A stretch of 64,000 nucleotides of DNA from NCBI RefSeq assembly GCF_002902965.1, contig NZ_CP026108.1, forward strand, positions 744,001 to 808,000. Direction: 5' to 3'. The notes beneath the pieces are model-generated. The model searched no databases. It was not told the DNA's origin and saw only the letters and a program-made list of their open reading frames with translations. Both the position numbers and the translations under genes were made by a program. The stretch is from Paraburkholderia hospita. GTDB taxonomy: Bacteria; Pseudomonadota; Gammaproteobacteria; Burkholderiales; Burkholderiaceae. This document shows positions 16,601 to 24,718 of this stretch, piece after piece; positions within the stretch are counted from its first letter, which is position 1; each line of letters starts with the position of its first letter.

Positions 16601-19137
16601 GGATGAGCTGACCACTGGATGCCGACATGGCGGAGGTAGGCGAGGCAGACAGCGACGGCACGGTCGCTCCGGTCGAGAGTCGTGCAGACGTCTGTGTGCA
16701 GGCACGCGACGCTGGCTCGTTCGACCGTTGTCGTGACCCGATTCGCTAGCGCCGCCAGGCGCTCATCTGCAACGGATAACTGTCCGGTCAAAAATTCGCA
16801 TTCGGCCCGGTTCAGCTCAAGCGCAAATATCAATTCATGCCGACGTTCCCAGCAATCGTCGCTCGATAGTTCCGTACCGGCGATGAGATAGGTGAGCGCT
16901 GAGGCATAGGCCGTCGACGCCTTGGCGCGTTGGCCAGCGAGCAGGTTGAATTCGGCCAGCCGCTCCCGTTCGCCCTCTTCGGTGATCAGCGCGGAGGCGC
17001 GATTGAGCTGACCGACGATCTCGAAAATCACCTCCCCCCGCTTATTTCGAGGCGTGCGCGCCGCGAGCAGTCGCCCGATCCGCAGATGGGTAGAGGTGCG
17101 CGAGGCTTCGGGGATCAGTGAATAGGCGGCCTCATGTACCCGGTCGTGAACAAACCTATAGGCGCCCTCCAGCCGCTCGACCAGTTCCTGACGCATCGCC
17201 TCCCACAACGCCGCGTGCACCTGTGGCACCGGAATGCCGAGAACCGTCGAAAGCGTCGCGACACCCGCGACGTTCCCGAGAACGGCAAGCTGCTCCAGCG
17301 CGTGCCGCGTCCCAGCCGGCAGGCGGGTCAGCTTGCCGACCATCAGGTCCACGACATTGTCGGTATAACCCTTGGCATGGATGCGACCCGGGTCCCAGCA
17401 CCACTGCCCCGTATCATGATCAAAGGTGAGCAAATCTTCTTCGACAAGCGCGTGCAGAAACTGGATGACAAAGAACGGATTGCCGCCCGTCTTGTCATGG
17501 ACCAGTTGCGCCAGTGGTGCGATGCGCGCCGGCGCGCAGTGAAGCGCCTCCGCGAATAACTGCCTGACATGTACACAAGCGAGCGGCGCCAGCTTGATCT
17601 CATTGATAGTGACGCCCGCGTTCCTGATGGCCTGGAGCTTGCCCATCAGCGGATGTGCGGCATCTATCTCATTGTCACGGTAGGCGCCGACCAGCATCAG
17701 GTGCCGCATATCCGGGTGTGTCAGCAGGTCCTCAAGCAGGTCGAGGGTTGCGGCATCCAGCCAATGCAGATCGTCGAGAAAGAGCGCGAGCGGATGTTCT
17801 GCCCGGGCAAATACACTGATGAAACGCCGGAACACGAGCATGAAACGGCGCTGCGCCAGTTTTGGCTCGAGAGCCGGGACGGGTGGCGGCTCACCGATGA
17901 TCAGCTTCAGTTCGGGGATGAGGTCGGTCATGAGCCGCGCATTGGGCACCAGCGCCTCCAGCAAGGCATCGCGCCAGATTGCCAGTTCCGTGTCGGCCTT
18001 ACCGAGCAGCGGCCGCACCAGGCTCTTGAACGCCTGGACCAGCGTCGAGTAGGGGATGTCGCGCTTGTACTGGTCGAACTTGCCCGACGCAAAGAGCCCC
18101 CGCGGCGGCACCAGCACCTTGTGCAGTTCATTGACAACCGACGATTTGCCGATGCCCGAATAGCCGGAGACCAGTACCAGCTCTGGCGGGCTACTCCCTA
18201 CGATCCGATCGAACGTAGCGACCAGGGTAGCGACCTCGCGCTCCCGCCCATAAAGCTTCTCCGGTATCAGCAAGCGATCAGGCGTGTCGTGTTCGCCGAG
18301 TGGGAAGGCATCGATTCGGTGCTGGTGTCGCCACACCTCGAGGCAATGCTGCAGGTCATGCTCAACACCGCCGGCCGTCTGGTAACGCTCTTCGGCCGTC
18401 TTGGCGAGTAGCTTCATGACGATGTCGGAGACCGCGGCAGGGACGGTCTCCATCAGCTCGCACGGCGGCGCCGGCTTTCTGGCGATATGGCAGTGCACCC
18501 ATTCCATGGGATCAACCGCCGCAAACGGCAATGCGCCCGTCAGCATCTGATAAAGCGTAATACCCAACGCATAGAGGTCGCTGCGCGAATCGATCGAGCG
18601 GTTCATGCGGCCGGTCTGCTCGGGTGCCATATAAGCGAGCGTGCCGGCGATCGTCTCGGGCGGTTCCGGCGCCTGCCGCTCGCGCGGCAACCGGGAGGCG
18701 AGACCGAACCCGGTGAGCCGGACCTGTCCGTCGGTGCAATGTACGAGGATATGCGCGGGCTTCAGGTCCTTATGGACAAGACCGCGCTGGTGCAGCTTGC
18801 CTAGCGCTGCGGCGATGCCGACAGCGAGCGGCAAAAATTCTCCCATCTCCATCGGAGCGCCCAGCAGACGCGCAAGCGGCTCACCGCCCGGGTCCTCGAG
18901 CACCAGCAGGGTCCAGCCACCTTCCCTCACCAGTTCCAGCGGCCGCACCGCCCACGAGCCATCGAGTTCGTCCTTCAGGCCAAACGCATGAACGAGGCGG
19001 TCAAAGGCGGCAGGCAACGGATGCTCCCCGGCGGGTCGCACCAAAAGTACGTTTTGACTGCCATCTTCCCCGTCGCGCCGCCCTCGACAGACGACGCGGT
19101 CGCCATCTTCCCACAGGATCTGGAGAGTGTTACCCAT
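13621..19137 (-). CDS. Giant kinase-like / STAND ATPase / GAF-PAS sensor histidine kinase, copy 2
   Basis: About 1838 aa; paralogue of the gene at 5434-10938 in the same order and orientation, offset by about 8.2 kb. The domain plan is the same, with intact Walker A (GYSGIGKS), Walker B (LFLDDLHW), H box SIAHEVNQP and HATPase_c motifs. The kinase-like domain again lacks the VAIK Lys and the DFG Asp (GFG). The N-terminal ~300 residues and the C-terminal histidine kinase are almost identical to copy 1 even at silent positions. The central TPR-like region (~750-1250) has diverged, with many substitutions. That pattern fits shared signalling output with changed sensing, or gene conversion at the ends. 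It has four extra C-terminal residues (SSSR). ATG 19137 is preferred over TTG 19152. A response regulator gene lies 356 bp upstream. Confidence 0.93.
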   Translation of the reverse strand: MGNTLQILWEDGDRVVCRGRRDGEDGSQNVLLVRPAGEHPLPAAFDRLVHAFGLKDELDGSWAVRPLELVREGGWTLLVLEDPGGEPLARLLGAPMEMGEFLPLAVGIAAALGKLHQRGLVHKDLKPAHILVHCTDGQVRLTGFGLASRLPRERQAPEPPETIAGTLAYMAPEQTGRMNRSIDSRSDLYALGITLYQMLTGALPFAAVDPMEWVHCHIARKPAPPCELMETVPAAVSDIVMKLLAKTAEERYQTAGGVEHDLQHCLEVWRHQHRIDAFPLGEHDTPDRLLIPEKLYGREREVATLVATFDRIVGSSPPELVLVSGYSGIGKSSVVNELHKVLVPPRGLFASGKFDQYKRDIPYSTLVQAFKSLVRPLLGKADTELAIWRDALLEALVPNARLMTDLIPELKLIIGEPPPVPALEPKLAQRRFMLVFRRFISVFARAEHPLALFLDDLHWLDAATLDLLEDLLTHPDMRHLMLVGAYRDNEIDAAHPLMGKLQAIRNAGVTINEIKLAPLACVHVRQLFAEALHCAPARIAPLAQLVHDKTGGNPFFVIQFLHALVEEDLLTFDHDTGQWCWDPGRIHAKGYTDNVVDLMVGKLTRLPAGTRHALEQLAVLGNVAGVATLSTVLGIPVPQVHAALWEAMRQELVERLEGAYRFVHDRVHEAAYSLIPEASRTSTHLRIGRLLAARTPRNKRGEVIFEIVGQLNRASALITEEGERERLAEFNLLAGQRAKASTAYASALTYLIAGTELSSDDCWERRHELIFALELNRAECEFLTGQLSVADERLAALANRVTTTVERASVACLHTDVCTTLDRSDRAVAVCLAYLRHVGIQWSAHPHDEEVRREYERIATQLGDRTIEELIDLPVMEDAASLATVEVLGKLFAPALFTDANLVALTTCKGVSLSIERGNCDASCVLYANVGRVAGPRFGDYRAGFRFGQLGCDLVERRGLRRFEASTYLCFANFVMRLLKPVRECRNLLRRAFEAANRIGDLAYGAYTCTNLNSDLLFAGEPLHEVQGEAERGLAYAGRMRFGLVIDFITTQLALIRTLRGVTPTFGCFDDGQFNELRTEAHLSSNPALAIAASWYWIRKLQARYLAGDYAAAMDAASNARRLLWTPTSVVEQAEYHLYGALAKAAWWGCMPAGERPQHLEALAAHYRQLEIWAKNCPESFADRAALVGAEIARIEGRVADAMELYEQAIRSAQDSGFVHGEALGNELASRFYAAQGFEKIARLYLRDARYSYLRWGANGKVRHLEDQYSYLRAEDSAPGPTITISTPVEHLDLATVIKVSQAASGEIVLDKLIEMVMRTAIEQAGAERGVLILSDGGEERIAAQVLTTGDAPMLQLRDVPVSAALLPESILYHVLRTRESVFLDDAAAESPFAADPYVRQQRSRSILCFPLMNQAKLTGALYLENSLTARVFSPSRIAVLKLLASQAAISLENARLYRDLGEREGKIRRLVEANIIGIVVWNAGGDILEANDEFLRMVGYEREDLVSGRVRWKDLTPPEWLERNERALAEIGATGRAQPFEKEYIRKDGNRVPVMLGATAFEASRKQGVAFVLDLSERKQAEEKARESEQRYREVQTELAHANRVATMGQLTASIAHEVNQPIAATVTNAQAALRWLNAQPPNIDEVGQTLRQIVKDAGRAGDVLGRIRNLVRKAPTRKEPVDINDAVHEMIELTRGEAAKSGASVQTRLSEGLPLIEADRVELQQVLLNLIMNALEAMRGVSDGERQLVVSTEVESNCVLVTVRDSGPGFGPGGPDEAFAPFYTTKSTGLGMGLSICRSIIEGHRGRLWASSNVPRGAVVQFTMPAHPTALSSSSR

Positions 19138-19273
19138 CGGCAACGGAATCAATGTAGCTTGTCATCTGCGCAGGGCCGTAGGCCGCTACCCTCTTCGTTT
19201 GACCCTACATTCGTTCACAGGGCAGCAAGATCTACCTCAGCATACACGTCAGCGAATTCCATGCAATAGATAG

Positions 19274-19284
19274 TACTCCGAGTA
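19274..19284. promoter_or_regulatory. Inverted repeat TACTCCGAGTA upstream of histidine kinase copy 2
   Basis: TACTC-C-GAGTA, symmetrical about one base, 137 bp upstream of the kinase start. It occupies the same position as the site at 11070 before copy 1. Nearby CCTCAGCATACACGTCAG (19235-19252) is also shared, at 11031-11048. Confidence 0.5.
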
Positions 19285-19493
19285 AGTTGCCCGGCCAAAG
19301 CCCGCGCTATCGTGAAGCCCACGGACGCCGCCAGGCATCACCGACATCTCAGGTACTTTTGACGTTGCATATTTGCCGACCATGCAAGCGGCCCGCACCT
19401 TTCGGTAGATTTAACATTGTTATGCGCAGCGACCGTCCGCCAGGTCGTTCCGACGGACGTGAAAGCAACCATGGCGCACTGGCTCACGGCGTT

Positions 19494-20156
19494 CTACAAC
19501 TGGGCATTAACGCCAAGCGTTACCGATTTTTTGACGAGATCCGCAAGGGTTCGCGCCGCCATCTTTCGCATCAGGTGAGACCGATGCATCTTCACGGTGA
19601 TTTCACAGAGATTTACCTTGGAGGCAATCTGCTTGTTCATTAGCCCAGCCACGACGTACCCCATGACCTCCCGTTCGCGCGGTGTGAGGGAGTCGTAAGC
19701 GACACGCAGCGCCGCAACCGATTGTTCGGCGGCAAGGCGCTCGCCGTCGCGCGCCAACGCATTGGAGACGGCATCCAGCATCTCCTGGTCGCGGAACGGT
19801 TTTGAAAAAAAATCGACTGCCCCCGCTTTCATCGCCTGCACGGTCATCGGGATGTCCCCATGACCGGTCATGAACACGATTGGCATGCGCAAACCGCTCT
19901 TAGCAACATGTTCCTGTAAGGCAAGGCCATTTTCACCGCGCAACCGGACATCGAGGATCAAGCAGCTGGGTGAGTCGTACTTCCCGAAACAGAGAAAGTC
20001 CACCGAGGATTCGAATGTCTCGACATGTAGCCCGACCGACCGGAACAAATTACCGAGTGCGAACCGCATCGACTCCTCGTCGTCGACCACGTAGACGACC
20101 GGCTCTTTGTGATGTTGTATGCTTCGGACCGAAGTCAAATGTGAACTTGGATTCAT
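19494..20156 (-). CDS. FixJ/NarL-family response regulator, copy 2
   Basis: 220 aa from the ATG at 20156, chosen because GGAGGTGAG directly precedes it. An in-frame ATG 41 codons upstream would add a tail found in neither paralogue. The receiver has all key residues (DDEE, ILDVRLRGENG, MTGHGD, SKPF), and the LuxR-type HTH is present (LTPREREVM, NKQIASKVNLCEITVK). It is highly similar to the regulator at 11322 and forms with the downstream kinase the second copy of the duplicated two-gene unit. DNA-recognition residues look nearly unchanged between copies 1 and 2, so they may share target sites. Confidence 0.94.
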   Translation of the reverse strand: MNPSSHLTSVRSIQHHKEPVVYVVDDEESMRFALGNLFRSVGLHVETFESSVDFLCFGKYDSPSCLILDVRLRGENGLALQEHVAKSGLRMPIVFMTGHGDIPMTVQAMKAGAVDFFSKPFRDQEMLDAVSNALARDGERLAAEQSVAALRVAYDSLTPREREVMGYVVAGLMNKQIASKVNLCEITVKMHRSHLMRKMAARTLADLVKKSVTLGVNAQL

Positions 20157-20809
20157 CTCACCTCCTCCTTCCGACTGATGGTGCGCTGGGCGCCGCATCT
20201 GAGAATGCTGTCGGAAATACTGCACATTGGAATAATATCGTTCCCCTGAGACCCGTCCTTCACGGGAGTGCTCATTCAATCCAGAGGACGCGCTACAAGC
20301 ACACAGGCATGCTCACCGATATATCTTCTTGATCCTCGCTTTAAGTACGCCTACTTCCCTCGCGTCGGCACGAACAAGATGCTCCGCATAGTTCCTCCTG
20401 ACTTTGACAGACCGGGCCTTCAGACGTTTGATGATCCGACGTCAACGCCAAATCATGGATTTACCAAGTGATCATTGACTGCTCCAGCTATCGAAACGTC
20501 TATGATTGGATCATCTAGGGTTCACGTTACGGCAGCTATAGCAAGCAAATACGGTTCAGCTCCATTGTTCTACGATAAACGTTTCGGTTGAGCCGCCGTA
20601 CGAATGTCTACTCGACGTATGCATTTGCACCCACTACGATCCAGTTGTGCAGTACATCGAACATAGGGTACTGCGCGAAACCAACAGTCACATCACGCTG
20701 CGTTGCCAACGCTCGCGAGATTGCGGGCATGACACAAGAGTATGCGCTCGGACGTCCAAAGACCATTGTACGGAAGGGTCGCATACACCTACATAGGCGT
20801 CGAACGGCG

Positions 20810-20821
20810 ATACCTAGGTAT
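20810..20821. promoter_or_regulatory. Palindrome ATACCTAGGTAT
   Basis: A perfect 12-bp palindrome. An imperfect relative, ACACCTACATAGGCGT, lies about 25 bp to the left. The core TACCTAGGTA recurs at 21045. Size and symmetry suit a dimeric LuxR/NarL-type regulator; this is inference. Confidence 0.45.
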
Positions 20822-21044
20822 ATGCGGCGAAGTCTGATTCGGACGGTCACAGAGGCGGGTGGTCCTGGCATATGGCGATGGGGACTGTCATGCGAGGCCC
20901 CATCCGTCAGCACGTTATCGTGGAACTGGCTCCCGCAGCATGACGATGACCAACACTCGCTGGCGCGCGAGACACGCATGCATGCGTTCCCGTTCGGATA
21001 TGTAATGATCTGCTCATACGGTCGGGCGGACGGACGCCGCGACG

Positions 21045-21058
21045 CATACCTAGGTATG
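21045..21058. promoter_or_regulatory. Palindrome CATACCTAGGTATG
   Basis: A perfect 14-bp palindrome with the same core as the site at 20810, 235 bp away. It lies about 200 bp upstream of the single-domain receiver gene and could control it. The regulator is not identified. Confidence 0.5.
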
Positions 21059-21262
21059 TGTTCGCAACATCAGTGAACGTGCATGCGGTGGCCAGCTAGA
21101 CACGAGATGAACTGGATTGAGCGATTCAGAGGCTGAGCACTAATACCTGTGTATAATTTCCGGCCGCTGATATGACAATTACGCTGGGTGTTGTACACGC
21201 CGACAGATGCATGCAGTGCAGTCTTGCTGCTTGGCTCCCTTTCCTGTAGATCGAGGCTAATC

Positions 21263-21625
21263 TTGCAGGTAGTTTCGATTGTTGACGACGATGAGGCAGC
21301 CCGACTCGCGACGGGGAATCTTGTGCGCTCGTTCGGCAGACACACACGCCTTTTCGTGTCAGCGGAGGAATTTCTGTTATCGGACCAACTTGCGTCAACG
21401 TCATGCCTCATCTCCGATGTCATGATGCCCAGCATGTCAGGACTAGAGATGCACGACCGCATCATGGCACTCGGGTATGCGCCACCGACCATCTTCATTA
21501 CGGCATTCCCGTCGGCCGACCTGAAAGCTAATGCCGTTGCAAAAGGCGCGCTGGCTGTGCTCGAGAAGCCAGTTGATCCCGACGCCATCGCTCATTGGCT
21601 CAGCGTTGCGCTTGACTCGCCCTAG
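21263..21625 (+). CDS. Single-domain response regulator (receiver only)
   Basis: 120 aa from a TTG at 21263, with GAGG six bases upstream. The domain homology starts just after (VVSIVDDDEAAR), so longer starts add only unrelated residues. Receiver hallmarks are complete: acidic DDD, phospho-acceptor Asp in ISDVMMPSMSG, Thr in FITAF, Lys in LEKP. There is no output domain, so it would act as a phosphate sink, shuttle or protein-protein switch. It is divergent from the FixJ-type gene at 21672 (convergent stops 46 bp apart) and close to the giant kinase cluster, which makes a phosphorelay role plausible but unproven. The start codon is the least certain part. Confidence 0.85.
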   Translation: MQVVSIVDDDEAARLATGNLVRSFGRHTRLFVSAEEFLLSDQLASTSCLISDVMMPSMSGLEMHDRIMALGYAPPTIFITAFPSADLKANAVAKGALAVLEKPVDPDAIAHWLSVALDSP

Positions 21626-21671
21626 GCTATCGACAAGGGGCCGGAATGGCCCACTTCCGATACCGGTGCTC

Positions 21672-22346
21672 TCATAACGACTTCAGTGAGCAGGCCTTGA
21701 CGCCCAGCAGTTCCGATTTTCTGACGAGATCGGCAACGGACCTTGCAGCCATCTTTCTCATAAGGTGCCCACGATGAATCTTTACAGTGATTACACTGAG
21801 ATTCATTTCGGCGGCGATCTGCTTATTCATCAGGCCGGCCACGACGAAAGACATAACTTCTCGTTCGCGCAGTGTCAGCGAGTCATACGCGACACAGAGT
21901 GCGGCGATCGATTGCTCGGCGTTAAGCCGCTCAGTATCGATCGCCAACGCATTAGCGACAGCATCCAGCATGTCCTGGTCGCGAAACGGCTTCGCGAGAA
22001 AATCGACCGCACCCGCTTTCATCGCCTGGACTGTCATCGGAATGTCTCCATGTCCGGTCATGAATACGATCGGCATGTGCACCTCGCTCTTTGCGATATG
22101 TTCCTGGAATGCTAGGCCACTTTCGCCGCGCAGCCTGACATCGAGAATAAGGCAACTGGGGGCGTCATACTTTCGAAAAACGACGAAGTCCCTTGAAGAT
22201 TCGAAAGTCTCTACCCTTAATCCGGCTGATCGGAGTAAGTTCCTGAGGGCGACGCGCATCGACTCGTCGTCGTCGACAACATAGACTACCGGTTCCTCGC
22301 GATCATGCGGACTCTGGGTCGAAATCGAAGGCGAACCCGAAGTCAT
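21672..22346 (-). CDS. FixJ/NarL-family response regulator, copy 3
   Basis: 224 aa from the ATG at 22346, which follows GGGGAGGTGAG; the same GGAGGTGAGATGA context starts copy 2. The receiver is intact (VVDDDES, ILDVRLRGESG, MTGHGD, AKPF). The HTH is LTLREREVM then NKQIAAEMNLSVITVK, so its recognition helix differs from copies 1 and 2 (AAEMNLSV against ASKVNLCE). No histidine kinase gene is adjacent. It may serve the third kinase at 48747 or have become an independent regulator with altered DNA specificity. Confidence 0.94.
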   Translation of the reverse strand: MTSGSPSISTQSPHDREEPVVYVVDDDESMRVALRNLLRSAGLRVETFESSRDFVVFRKYDAPSCLILDVRLRGESGLAFQEHIAKSEVHMPIVFMTGHGDIPMTVQAMKAGAVDFLAKPFRDQDMLDAVANALAIDTERLNAEQSIAALCVAYDSLTLREREVMSFVVAGLMNKQIAAEMNLSVITVKIHRGHLMRKMAARSVADLVRKSELLGVKACSLKSL

Positions 22347-23104
22347 CTCACCTCCCCTCTCGCGATTGACAATGCTTGCATACAACTTTGCTCAACGTAA
22401 TCGACGGCGCTGTGCGCTTCGAGAAACGACTTCTCGTGGGACGTGCCACCGATAACGCTCTGCTCCGCCAGAATGGCAAACTGACGCAGTCGCGTCCCGT
22501 TTTTTCGTCGGACAGTTCAAGTCACCGACAGACGGCCCCAGTTGATATTCTAGGTGATTTGGACTCGCATGACGTTCCCGCCCTGTTTCGTTAAGCGTGA
22601 CGTCGACGCGGTAATCGCCGTCCCCATTTGAGCCTCATAGAAGATCGTCCCGGTCTCTCCAATCATAAGGCTAGCAATTTGCCGGTTCGCCCGTTCTCAG
22701 GCGCGCATCAAGTCGAAAGGGGCATAGCAGCGGACCGCCCACACGCCGGGAACGCCTTTCGGAGTCGGTGTGGCGTCGTTGCAGCCAGCTTACGTCGGGA
22801 AAGGCCTTCACGACTGCTCGTCGATACCCGAAAGCATCCGAGCCAATACGAGATGACTTGTGCAGTACGGACCAACGGCGCGACGTAGGAAGCATCGCGT
22901 CACCATTTCGATACTTTTGAGCACTTTATTGAGCCAGAGAAGTCTCGAAAACGGAACGCGGCAGGCATAAAGTGGAGGCTCCTAACCACTGGATGAACAC
23001 GTTGCGTTATAAGGCGTATCACCATGATGCTGTCGTCAACGCCGAATTGATGCTCGGGTAATCAAGTGACGGCATTCAACATTAACCGCACAAGGAGTTA
23101 AAAA
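22347..23104. other. Intergenic region
   Basis: About 760 bp with no supported gene. The right end carries the promoter region and the strong AAGGAG ribosome binding site of the small exported protein at 23105. Confidence 0.6.
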
Positions 23105-23416
23105 ATGGATAACAAGGCTCTTGCCTCGATTTTGGTTGCCGCTTCATTTTCTTTCGTCACACCGGTCTTCGCCAGTGGCTATGGACCTGCACCGTTCTAC
23201 CACCCGGCACAGGGTGCTCCGGCATCACAACGAGGCCAAAGCGTCGCGACTCTTGCATCCAATGCGGCGCTAGTTGGCACATCGCATCGCGGCAACGCTA
23301 CTGTCGAGACCGGAGGGATTACGAAGTCAGATTCAGCCGTGCAAAGCTCGGCTGCAGGGGAAGGTGGCGTTGCTGATGGGACATCGACGTCGGGTTCACA
23401 TCAAGGCAACGAATAA
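23105..23416 (+). CDS. Small exported protein of the GYGPAPFY / DUF4148-like type
   Basis: 103 aa with a strong Shine-Dalgarno (AAGGAG, spacing 7). Residues 1-23 form a classical signal peptide with a VFA-SG cleavage site. The mature protein starts SGYGPAPFYHPAQGAPASQR, a pattern I associate with small periplasmic proteins abundant in Burkholderia and relatives. The rest is low-complexity, rich in Ser, Gly, Ala and Thr, and probably unstructured. Function unknown; relatives are often stress- or growth-phase-dependent. It is monocistronic. Confidence 0.8.
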   Translation: MDNKALASILVAASFSFVTPVFASGYGPAPFYHPAQGAPASQRGQSVATLASNAALVGTSHRGNATVETGGITKSDSAVQSSAAGEGGVADGTSTSGSHQGNE

Positions 23417-24382
23417 ATGAATGCGAGGTTGGGCAGTGATGGTGGCCTACGAAGGCGTATGGCCTCCTGGAAATTGCGTTTTGCTTGCTACGGCCCGGAA
23501 ATAGAGGGCCGGTGCGCAATGGCGTGGCATGATCTGCCCAGTCGCCTTCGATCGGCGTGCATCCCTTCTAGTTCACGACCGCTAGCTTGATATGCAGGTT
23601 CAGGCGCTGCATAGCTTGGGCCTGCCCAACCGGACCGACCGTGGCGTTCGATTGCCAGCGACCGTTGCATATGATTGCCCGACGGGCACTTAAGCCGATC
23701 CGGCACGAGGCGGACATTCAGTAGTCAACCTGACTATTGACGAGTCCATCTACTGCAACTCTTTCGCATCTTGTCTCGCATTTTTGCATAGAAACAATCG
23801 CGCGTCCAAGATTCCTATCGTCCGGGACGCTGATTCACGCAGCCATTCACAGCACACGCCTCGAGCACTTTCGGCGGCAAACAGCACGGAACAGGCTTCA
23901 TTCGTCGGACCGCGCACAAAGTCGAAAGGTGGCCACCAATGGTACAGCAACATTGCGTCTACGAATCGTCGCACGGCAAACACTGGGCGCTCACAGTGCC
24001 TTGCCACCGCTACATTCATGAGTCACAGGAATCGCTCTCTCATACCTGCATATGACGGACTCACTGTGACGACCTCGACCAGAGCGCCTCACGGCTTACA
24101 TATACTCGCCCGGACGTCAGAGAGCTATCCGCAGGTGTGCGCGCCTTATGCTCACGGGGTGTTGCCGTGACCGTTCGTACAATAGGTTTCTGTTGGTCGT
24201 TCGTCTACCGTTATTGCAAGAGATCGGTCCGACTCCGTCGAGACGATCCTGTATCAGCGATCGGTGACCGTTGGCTTCTACACCATACATAAGAAGACCG
24301 TTGACCAGAACCTTCGCGCGCCCATCGTCCGGGCGACCGACCGATCAAGAACTCATTGACCGTGATGCCACGGGAGATTGCC
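23417..24382. other. Intergenic region
   Basis: Nearly 1 kb with no supported gene. Both-strand frames at 23737-24021 are shadows of each other and lack ribosome binding sites. No IS motif was recognised. Confidence 0.55.
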
Positions 24383-24532
24383 ATGCACACCTATCTGATC
24401 CGTTATCGCGACGTCTGCGGCCGATGGGCAGTCGCCTACGCTCGGGCCGCGTCCCAGCCGGACGCTGAGGCGATTGCAATCCTCCGTTATGGCGCGTTCC
24501 ATTCCGTCAGTCGTGCAGGATTGGTTTCTTGA
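24383..24532 (+). CDS. Small hypothetical protein (49 aa)
   Basis: A frame of 49 codons starting MHTYLIRYRDVCGRWAVAY with GGGAG eight bases upstream of the ATG. Composition is balanced, with a beta-like amphipathic start and a helix containing SQPDAEAIAIL. I recall similar short 'YLIRYRD' proteins in Burkholderiaceae but cannot name a family. It lies about 190 bp upstream of the PHB depolymerase in the same direction, with no sign of co-transcription. It may continue in another frame after the stop. Confidence 0.5.
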   Translation: MHTYLIRYRDVCGRWAVAYARAASQPDAEAIAILRYGAFHSVSRAGLVS

Positions 24533-24718
24533 ACAACGCGGGCTGGTAGCCCGAACGACAAGGTCTTCCAGGAGCGGCGATTCCAACCCCATCCGTCGCT
24601 GACTTAAAGAATCGCCGCGTGCGAGACCTCGGGTTCGGCGTCGCATGCGCCTAGTTCAACCGTCCTACTGCACGACGAGGGAGTCTTCCCCTTTTAGTCA
24701 ACTAACCCATAGGAAAAC

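Larger units (their letters stand above)
20157..21262. other. Intergenic region between response regulator 2 and the single-domain receiver
   Basis: About 1.1 kb. Frames of 120-160 codons exist on both strands at 20588-21076, but they are mutual shadows with poor composition and no ribosome binding site. The notable content is two perfect TACCTAGGTA palindromes, listed separately. Confidence 0.6.

Noticed and set aside
20588..21076. A 162-codon plus-strand frame with a 123-codon minus-strand counterpart
   Set aside because: No ribosome binding site, no family, overlapping frames on both strands; the region is better explained as control DNA with palindromes.
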